DNA from: UBA11579 sp039714215
GTDB taxonomy: Bacteria; Chloroflexota; Anaerolineae; Anaerolineales; UBA11579
Assembly (NCBI GenBank): GCA_039714215.1
Contig: JBDLJU010000100.1
Location: forward strand, 1-10,606
Length of the DNA stretch: 10,606 nt
Reading direction: 5' to 3'
Numbering within the stretch: the stretch's first letter is position 1; each line of letters begins with the position of its first letter. The position numbers and the translations under genes are program-made. Shown in pieces: positions 1 to 4,534 of this stretch. The notes under the pieces are model-generated. The model was not told the DNA's origin, searched no databases, and saw only the letters and a list, made by a program, of their open reading frames with translations.

Positions 1-738
1 TTCACCTGCACCGCTGAAAGCTGCACCTCGATGGCTTACGGTTACGCCGGGGACAACCAATTGGTGATCACCTTCTCAGACGGGGTCACCCGCCAGAGCA
101 ACCTGTTCGGCAAGCAAAACTTCAACGCCGAGTACACCGTCACTGTCTACCAGGAAGACCTGCTCGTGCAGGAAACCGGCGGAACCAAGCACAACCCAAT
201 GGGTGTGTTTTTCACGGTGATGATTGGGTTCGCAGTTTTGACAGGCCTGCTCCTCGTGACAGTGCTGATTGGTCTGGTCATGCTGATCGTGCGCGGCGGA
301 CGCGAGCAGCCGCTCTGGGAATCCTCCCGCCCCTGGATCATTTATATCTGGGGATTTGGGATTTTATTCTTCTTTGGCAGCCTGCTCAGCGCGGCAATCG
401 GATTCTTTTCCTGGGCACTCCCGCTCACCATCCTGATCGAAGGCGTTTTACTGGCGATCTACACAACCTACCGAAAACAACCGAGCCTGATCCCATTGAC
501 CCTCAATTTGGTTGGCAACCTCTTCACCCAAATTTTGTTCTGGTACCTGCTGATTGAAAGCCTCCCAGGCGGAACGGGATGGCTGACGTTGTTAATCATC
601 GAAGCAATCATCATCCTCACGGAAGCGCTGGTCCTCTACTGGCCGCAGCGCACTACTGTCAAATTCCTCCAGGCGCTGACCATCAGTTTTGCCCTCAACC
701 TGGCCAGCCTGACAGTTGGTCTCTTCCTCCCAATCTAA
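1..738 (+). CDS. Six-helix membrane protein, 5'-truncated by window edge
   Basis: The frame is open from base 1, so the gene starts before the window; the first ATG inside (position 31) has no ribosome binding site and is probably internal. The visible 245 residues begin with about 60 soluble residues holding two cysteines (residues 3 and 8) and the segment ITFSDGVTRQSN, rich in beta-prone residues. Six hydrophobic helices follow at about 67-97, 111-134, 136-157, 161-185, 193-214 and 222-243, and the protein ends right after the last one. This suggests a small domain, outside or at the membrane surface, joined to a polytopic membrane domain. I do not recognise a named family or an active site. 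The gene ends with TAA; the next good terminator is the hairpin at 938-967. That it is a real gene is supported by the long open frame and the regular helix pattern; its function is unknown. Confidence 0.8.
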   Translation, partial: FTCTAESCTSMAYGYAGDNQLVITFSDGVTRQSNLFGKQNFNAEYTVTVYQEDLLVQETGGTKHNPMGVFFTVMIGFAVLTGLLLVTVLIGLVMLIVRGGREQPLWESSRPWIIYIWGFGILFFFGSLLSAAIGFFSWALPLTILIEGVLLAIYTTYRKQPSLIPLTLNLVGNLFTQILFWYLLIESLPGGTGWLTLLIIEAIIILTEALVLYWPQRTTVKFLQALTISFALNLASLTVGLFLPI

Positions 739-791
739 AAAATTAACAGGTATCATCAGCTGATTGATTACCAGCAGCTGAAAACCAATAA

Positions 792-940
792 TTGGTTCAA
801 CTTGAAGCAAAGGAACGTGAAATAAGATCCCAAATAATTTTAATCCTATCTTTTCTGGCAACCGTAATCATCCTGCTTACAGCCTGCGGAGACAGCCCAC
901 CAATTGAAAACAAGCGCAAATCAATGCCAATAACCGAAAA
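792..940 (+). pseudogene. Lipoprotein signal-peptide remnant
   Basis: This frame encodes a typical type II signal peptide: charged residues (EREIRSQ), a hydrophobic run (ILILSFLATVIILL) and the lipobox LTAC with Cys at 885-887, then a short polar tail (GDSPPIENK). After the terminator hairpin the frame runs on only as antisense of the next gene, so no genuine stop or mature domain exists. The only start in frame is a TTG at 792 without a ribosome binding site. An AAAGGA motif (809-814) precedes a GTG at 817, but that GTG is in another frame and meets TAA after two codons. The simplest reading is the decayed 5' end of a lipoprotein gene, with the start frame-shifted and the body lost. A very short functional lipopeptide, or chance, cannot be excluded. 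Confidence 0.35.
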
Positions 941-980
941 TCCCTGGAAGCGAGCTTCCAGGGATTTATTTATTATTTTG
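938..980. terminator. Strong bidirectional terminator hairpin
   Basis: A perfect 30-base inverted repeat spans 938-967: AAATCCCTGGAAGC, a GA centre, then GCTTCCAGGGATTT. On the plus strand it is followed by a T-rich stretch (ATTTATTATTTTG); on the minus strand by TTTTCGG. It sits between convergent units, the plus gene ending at 738 and the minus gene ending at 995, and so can end both transcripts. Its stem core ATCCCTGGA/TCCAGGGAT recurs at 2761-2782. Confidence 0.85.
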
Positions 981-994
981 ATCCAATTGCCAGA

Positions 995-1720
995 TCAGTC
1001 TGTTGCCGAGGCGACTGCCTGTGGAACCGCTTCTTTCATCGGGGTAGTTGCCCGGATGAAGCCGGCAAACATCAGCAAAGCCCCAAGCAGCTCACCCCAA
1101 TACAACGCCGCGGGGATCCCAAACCGGCTGGCTGCGCCGCCAAATGCTGGCGCCAATGCACCGAGTGCGATCAGCACATTCCCGATCGTGCGGTGCAGCA
1201 GCACGCGCTTGCGGAAAAAGATCCACGCCGACCAGGCCGCCCCACCAACCAGGGTGAGTGTGCCATAGATATTGAACAGCGGGGTCAGGCTGCGAATCCC
1301 ATCAGTGACGATCGCATGGCCGCTCAGCTCGCTGCCGGTATGCAGGCTGGTGGTCATCAGACTGGGGTCAACTTCCGCAGTGAACACCCGCACAGCGCCA
1401 TAGATCGAACCAAGCAGCAGCAGCGCCATCGAGATCGTCGTCCATGGCTTTTTCGCCAGCAGGTAAACCGTACCCTGTCCCAGCCAGGCCGCTACCAGGA
1501 TTGCGCCAAACAAGTACCACAGCCGGAAAATTGTGTCGTTCCACCCAAACATGCCGTAATAGCCTTCACAAAACCCGCCAATCCCGTAGAAGATCATCCC
1601 GATCCCCCATAAAAGCAAATACGCGGTTTTGCGTTCTGCATAACGCTTGAGCACAAAAAAGGCAAACACAAAACTGATTAAGGAAGAGAGAAATGGCAAA
1701 TAAGTATTTACAAAGGTCAT
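995..1720 (-). CDS. Seven-helix integral membrane protein, unknown function
   Basis: This 241-residue protein has about seven hydrophobic segments (roughly residues 8-25, 32-50, 64-89, 95-113, 143-168, 177-195 and 203-223). A polar loop of about 30 residues lies between helices 4 and 5, and a short soluble tail ends in ATD. Positive residues cluster in loops such as KRYAERK and FFRKRVLLHR. No catalytic motif or named family is apparent; the layout recalls the 7TM sensor modules of some signalling proteins, but no output domain is attached. The ATG at 1718-1720 is well supported: GAGGAG (1728-1733) lies 7 bases upstream. The small membrane protein at 1764-1922 ends 41 bases before this start on the same strand, so the two are probably co-transcribed. 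The hairpin at 938-967 ends the unit. Gene reality is firm; role unknown. Confidence 0.85.
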   Translation of the reverse strand: MTFVNTYLPFLSSLISFVFAFFVLKRYAERKTAYLLLWGIGMIFYGIGGFCEGYYGMFGWNDTIFRLWYLFGAILVAAWLGQGTVYLLAKKPWTTISMALLLLGSIYGAVRVFTAEVDPSLMTTSLHTGSELSGHAIVTDGIRSLTPLFNIYGTLTLVGGAAWSAWIFFRKRVLLHRTIGNVLIALGALAPAFGGAASRFGIPAALYWGELLGALLMFAGFIRATTPMKEAVPQAVASATD

Positions 1721-1763
1721 TAATAAACTCCTCTAAGGAAAAATTTGCTGGAATCGGAAAAGA

Positions 1764-1922
1764 TCAACCTGCAGAGATCATCCCTGTGGCGATCGCCACA
1801 GCAAACCCCAACATGCCAATGATCATAATTACAATTACACCAATCGCAATCGGGATAAGCTTTTCATATACAGCAGGGTAACTTCGATCTTTGGTGCTTT
1901 CGACTTGGTTTGTTTCGGTCAT
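1764..1922 (-). CDS. Small 52-residue single-span membrane protein
   Basis: This short gene runs ATG (1920-1922) to TGA (1764-1766). The product starts MTETNQVESTKDRSYPAVYE, a polar 20-residue head, followed by one long hydrophobic helix at residues 22-46 rich in Ile, Val and Gly (ending GFAVAIATG) and a tail of only a few residues. A GGAG motif (1932-1935) sits 9 bases before the ATG, a normal spacing. No signal-peptide cleavage site is evident, so it is likely a single-pass protein with its head in the cytoplasm. It lies 43 bases upstream of the seven-helix protein gene on the same strand and could be a small partner or regulator of it; that pairing is inferred from position. Homologs would settle whether it is conserved. 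I found no confident promoter upstream in the 171-base gap to position 2094. Confidence 0.7.
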   Translation of the reverse strand: MTETNQVESTKDRSYPAVYEKLIPIAIGVIVIMIIGMLGFAVAIATGMISAG

Positions 1923-2079
1923 CTGTTTCAACTCCAGTTAGATACCCGCCAAGTTTACAGTTTATCCAAAATTCTGTGTATATAGGATTTCTGTTTTTTG
2001 GAGTATTTGGTAACTTTATATAGAAATCGTCATGTTTTCCCGATCAGGTGGATGGGAACTTTCTCCCCCTCAAGTACGT

Positions 2080-2085
2080 TAAAAT
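2080..2085 (+). promoter_or_regulatory. Possible -10 box of the META lipoprotein gene
   Basis: TAAAAT at 2080-2085 matches the TATAAT consensus at five of six positions and would start transcription near 2092, giving a leader of about 26 bases with the ribosome binding site inside it. No convincing -35 hexamer is seen at the expected distance (2057-2063 reads AACTTTC), so this is tentative. The rest of 1923-2093 shows no other clear element. Confidence 0.3.
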
Positions 2086-2103
2086 AGTATTCGATGAACA
2101 ACC

Positions 2104-2109
2104 GAGGAG
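2104..2109 (+). promoter_or_regulatory. Ribosome binding site fixing the start at 2118
   Basis: GAGGAG lies 8 bases before the ATG at 2118. This decides against the in-frame ATG at 2094, which has no such motif and would add eight polar residues before an otherwise regular lipoprotein signal peptide. Confidence 0.8.
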
Positions 2110-2117
2110 ATTTTAAA

Positions 2118-2576
2118 ATGACACCAAAAAAATTACACCTGCTTGGATGGTATCTACCGCTTTTGGTTATGCTTACAGCCTGCAGTTTCACCGGCCTGCT
2201 CAGCGGAGGCCAGAGCGATGAACTCCGAAGTATGGGCGATGTTACCTGGGTATTAAAATTCTATGGAACCGAAGGGGATCTTACACCCGCCCTCCCTCAA
2301 CCCCAGATTACCCTCAACTTCGATTTCGACAAAGAAGTGGCCAGCGGCATCGGGGGCTGCAACAATTACTCTGCCAGCTTCACCCTCCGAAACGCCAACC
2401 TCTCGATCGAACAGGCAATGAGCACCCTGATGGCCTGCCTGGACAACCAAGCGATGCAGCAAGAAACCGACTACCTGATGCTGTTAAGCCAGGTTGCCAG
2501 CTACAAAATCGAGGGAAACGCCCTGGTCCTCTTCACCGAAAACGGAGAGACCTTGCACTTCCTCCCCAGTAATTGA
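2118..2576 (+). CDS. META/HslJ-domain lipoprotein
   Basis: The 152-residue protein has a type II signal peptide: a positive start (MTPKKLHLL), a hydrophobic stretch, and the lipobox LTAC with the lipidated Cys at residue 22. It should be exported and anchored to the outer face of the membrane. Residues about 40-149 form a META domain, the fold of HslJ: TWVLKFYG at the start, the signature GGCNNYSASF (79-88) and STLMAC (102-107), then the helix QQETDYLMLL and closing strands. Cys81 and Cys107 could form a disulfide. In other bacteria META/HslJ proteins are linked to heat-shock and novobiocin resistance, but the molecular role is not settled, so I give no gene symbol. The gene stands alone between divergent and convergent neighbours and is followed by a hairpin at 2598-2624. 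Confidence 0.9.
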   Translation: MTPKKLHLLGWYLPLLVMLTACSFTGLLSGGQSDELRSMGDVTWVLKFYGTEGDLTPALPQPQITLNFDFDKEVASGIGGCNNYSASFTLRNANLSIEQAMSTLMACLDNQAMQQETDYLMLLSQVASYKIEGNALVLFTENGETLHFLPSN

Positions 2577-2597
2577 CCAATCCAATCAAATGTTACT

Positions 2598-2624
2598 GGA
2601 GCTCCCTGTCTAGCAGGGAGCTCC
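2598..2624 (+). terminator. Hairpin after the META lipoprotein gene
   Basis: A perfect 11-base-pair stem, GGAGCTCCCTG / CAGGGAGCTCC, with a 5-base loop (TCTAG) begins 21 bases after the stop codon. No T tract follows on either strand (downstream bases are TCCAACTACTTT), so it may act as a weak terminator or protect the mRNA 3' end rather than be a classic intrinsic terminator. Confidence 0.6.
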
Positions 2625-2685
2625 TCCAACTACTTTGGCAATACTCAGGCCGTAATGCAACAGCGCTATATTTGCAATACATATT

Positions 2686-2707
2686 ACTTTGAACTACAAA
2701 GTTTTTT
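2686..2707 (+). terminator. Weak possible plus-strand terminator
   Basis: A 6-base-pair stem ACTTTG / CAAAGT with a 5-base loop is followed directly by TTTTT, giving six T in a row with the last stem base. The stem is AT-rich and weak. It could complete termination of transcripts that pass the U-less hairpin at 2598-2624. The remainder of 2625-2754 is AT-rich with nothing else I can name. Confidence 0.35.
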
Positions 2708-2754
2708 ATACTAATTACACAAATTTCTCAACCTTTTTCAAGGGGAATTTAATC

Positions 2755-2782
2755 AAAAAAATCCCTGGAGATTTCCAGGGAT
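2755..2782 (-). terminator. Intrinsic terminator of the FHA regulator gene
   Basis: On the minus strand, ATCCCTGGA, a 4-base loop and TCCAGGGAT (2761-2782) form a 9-base-pair stem whose last T begins a run of seven T (2755-2761). It starts 15 bases after the stop codon of the FHA regulator at 2798. The stem is the same 9-base core as in the hairpin at 938-967. Confidence 0.85.
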
Positions 2783-2797
2783 CTGGGGAGTATTTTT

Positions 2798-3472
2798 TTA
2801 TTTTGATTTCGGGTTTTCCAAGCGCAGCCCATGACCACGTACGGTAACAATATAATTATTTGTCGAATCAATTTCTGACAGCCGGTCTCGCAAGCGGCGG
2901 ACTAAAGCATCAAGAGCCTGATTTGAGACATCATAAGCATGGTCCTCACCCCAAACTGTCGCAATCAGCTCATGACGAGAAACTACGTCCCCTTCTGCTT
3001 GATAAAGCAGCTCCAACATGGCAAATTGAGCAACGGAGAGGGGTGGATCCAACTCGTGATCCAAAATCCAGACCCGTCGGGAACGTTTATCCAGGCGAAG
3101 CACCTGCTGATCTTCCTTGCCATCCAATCCTTCAGTACCCAGAGGAACAGTAGCATCTGAACTTAAGAACACAAATTGTTGTGCAATTGAAATCTGGATC
3201 GTATCGCCATCTTCAAGTTGAACCTGACCCTCAAACCGCTGGCTGTTGAGATGGGTACCATTCTTGCTATTTAGGTCTTTAAGAAACACCCCGTCTCCTT
3301 CAACAGTAATCTGTGCATGGCGGCGGGACACCTGTTTGTCGTGAGTAATGATCACAATATCACAATTCGGGTCGCGACCAATCGAGAGCTCGCCCTCAAT
3401 TGTCCAACGATCTCCCTCTAATGGTCCAGACTGGGCCATCAATACCGGTTGGTCTTCGCTGTACTGTTCCAT
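2798..3472 (-). CDS. FHA domain plus winged-helix DNA-binding regulator
   Basis: The 224-residue protein has two domains. Residues about 8-103 form an FHA domain, which binds phosphothreonine peptides: the key residues are present as IGRDPNCDI (Gly32, Arg33), SRRH (49-52), Asn68 and NG (71-72). Residues about 124-218 form an OmpR/PhoB-type winged helix: a recognition-helix region NQALDALVRRLRDRL (184-198) and the wing YIVTVRGHGLRL. There is no receiver domain, so control is likely through phosphothreonine binding and not by a histidine kinase. ATG at 3470-3472 has AGGAG six bases upstream. It is divergent from a Ser/Thr kinase gene 78 bases away, its most likely partner. This resembles the PknH-EmbR logic of mycobacteria, though EmbR carries its winged helix first and also a BTAD domain. 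Target genes are unknown. Confidence 0.9.
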   Translation of the reverse strand: MEQYSEDQPVLMAQSGPLEGDRWTIEGELSIGRDPNCDIVIITHDKQVSRRHAQITVEGDGVFLKDLNSKNGTHLNSQRFEGQVQLEDGDTIQISIAQQFVFLSSDATVPLGTEGLDGKEDQQVLRLDKRSRRVWILDHELDPPLSVAQFAMLELLYQAEGDVVSRHELIATVWGEDHAYDVSNQALDALVRRLRDRLSEIDSTNNYIVTVRGHGLRLENPKSK

Positions 3473-3494
3473 TAACTACTCCTAGGTGTATAAT
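3466..3494 (+). promoter_or_regulatory. Possible promoter of the kinase gene, overlapping the FHA promoter
   Basis: A perfect TATAAT lies at 3489-3494 on the plus strand, overlapping the opposite-strand -10 of the FHA regulator gene. The hexamer 17 bases upstream (GTTCCA, 3466-3471) is poor. If used, it gives a leader of about 50 bases, and the two divergent promoters would compete for the same bases. Confidence 0.35.
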
Positions 3495-3517
3495 ACCAAA
3501 AGATTGCCGGTCTGCAA
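3490..3517 (-). promoter_or_regulatory. Likely promoter of the FHA regulator gene
   Basis: On the minus strand TTGCAG (3512-3517) and TATTAT (3490-3495) are separated by 16 bases. The -10 matches five of six consensus positions and the -35 only three. Transcription would start about ten bases before the ribosome binding site region, leaving a very short leader. Confidence 0.5.
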
Positions 3518-3550
3518 ACTACCTATTTTCGAAAGCGAGAATTTTAAGCA

Positions 3551-4534
3551 ATGCCGTTAAAACCCGGAGATGTATTAAAAGGGCGTTATACAATTCGCCG
3601 GTTCATCAGCCGAGGGGGGATGGGTTCAATTTACCTGGCCGATGACCAGCGCCTGGAAGGCCGCCTGTGCGCAGTCAAAGAAGTGTATCTAGACACTTCG
3701 CTGCCCCAGGAGACACGCACGCAATCTCGCACCCAATTCCAACGAGAAGCCAATGTGCTCGCCCGGTTGGATCACCCGAACCTGCCCAAAGTATCCGATA
3801 TTTTCAATGAAAATGGCAGCGACTATTTGGTGATGGATTTTGTCCCGGGCAAGGACCTGCGCACATTAATGGTTGAAGCACGGCAAAAGAAAGAATTCTT
3901 GAAAGAAACTGAAGTGCTTGGTTGGGCATCCCAGATCAGCACTGCTTTGGTTTTCCTGCATAACCAAGAACCACCAGTCTTACATCGAGATATAAAACCC
4001 AGCAACTTAAAACTTACCCCAACCGGGGTGGTCAAATTAGTAGATTTCGGACTGGTGAAGATTATGGCCCCAGACGACACCACGATTACGATTGTACAGG
4101 GTCGCGGCACAGCTTTGTATACACCCTTGGAACAATACGGAGGGGATACCGGACATACCGACTCCCGCAGCGATATCTATGCCTTTGGAGCGACACTCTA
4201 TCACCTGTTGACCAATACGCCTCCACCTGAAGCCCGAGAGCGGTTCCTCAACCCTAACCGCTGGGTACAGATGCGTGAGCTCAACCCAGATATTAGTCCG
4301 CGCACCGAGCGCGCCATAGAATGGGCGATGAGTCTGCATCCAGACCAGCGCCCAACATCGATGCTTCATTTCCAGGAAGCGCTGTTGGGAAATCTCTCTT
4401 TAGAAACTCGCCCGCGGATCACGCTCCCCCCGCCGTCATTTTCTGATGTGATCTCATCAAGCACAGAACGAAACATGATCTGGGCTTCAGCAAGCTTGCT
4501 GCTGCTCAGTCTGATCGCCACCCTCAGTCATTAA
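3551..4534 (+). CDS. Ser/Thr protein kinase with C-terminal membrane anchor
   Basis: The 327-residue protein is a Hanks-type kinase of the PknB kind. Visible motifs in order: the glycine-rich loop SRGGMGSIY (20-28), the ATP-binding Lys43 in CAVKEV, the helix C Glu66, the catalytic loop HRDIKPSNLKL (145-155, base Asp147), DFG (165-167), the activation-segment end TPLEQY (191-196, in place of APE) and SDIYAFG (207-213). All residues for catalysis are present. After the kinase fold (ending near 280) comes a short linker and one hydrophobic helix (about 309-325) right at the C-terminus. The protein is thus tail-anchored with no outer sensor domain such as PASTA. A TAA codon sits two codons upstream, so ATG 3551 is the first possible start; its ribosome binding site is weak. 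The divergent FHA regulator is the likely substrate or reader. Its stop codon overlaps that of the convergent GH3 gene. Confidence 0.93.
   Translation: MPLKPGDVLKGRYTIRRFISRGGMGSIYLADDQRLEGRLCAVKEVYLDTSLPQETRTQSRTQFQREANVLARLDHPNLPKVSDIFNENGSDYLVMDFVPGKDLRTLMVEARQKKEFLKETEVLGWASQISTALVFLHNQEPPVLHRDIKPSNLKLTPTGVVKLVDFGLVKIMAPDDTTITIVQGRGTALYTPLEQYGGDTGHTDSRSDIYAFGATLYHLLTNTPPPEARERFLNPNRWVQMRELNPDISPRTERAIEWAMSLHPDQRPTSMLHFQEALLGNLSLETRPRITLPPPSFSDVISSSTERNMIWASASLLLLSLIATLSH

Noticed and set aside
755..797. Palindromes ATCAGCTGAT (755-764) and AACCAAT-A-ATTGGTT (783-797), possible operators
   Set aside because: Short, in a region without a supported promoter or intact gene; such repeats are expected by chance at this length, so no site is called.
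1193..1612. Long plus-strand open frame antisense to the seven-helix protein gene
   Set aside because: Its product is rich in Gln, Arg and Pro with no domain pattern, and the opposite strand encodes regular membrane helices with a good ribosome binding site. It is a shadow frame.
2094..2117. Earlier ATG of the META lipoprotein at 2094, possibly leaderless
   Set aside because: It would put eight extra polar residues before the signal peptide, and GAGGAG clearly serves the ATG at 2118.
2638..2680. Direct repeat GCAATAC and short inverted repeat TGCAA/TTGCA
   Set aside because: Too short and unlinked to a promoter or element boundary; no sign of an insertion or array.
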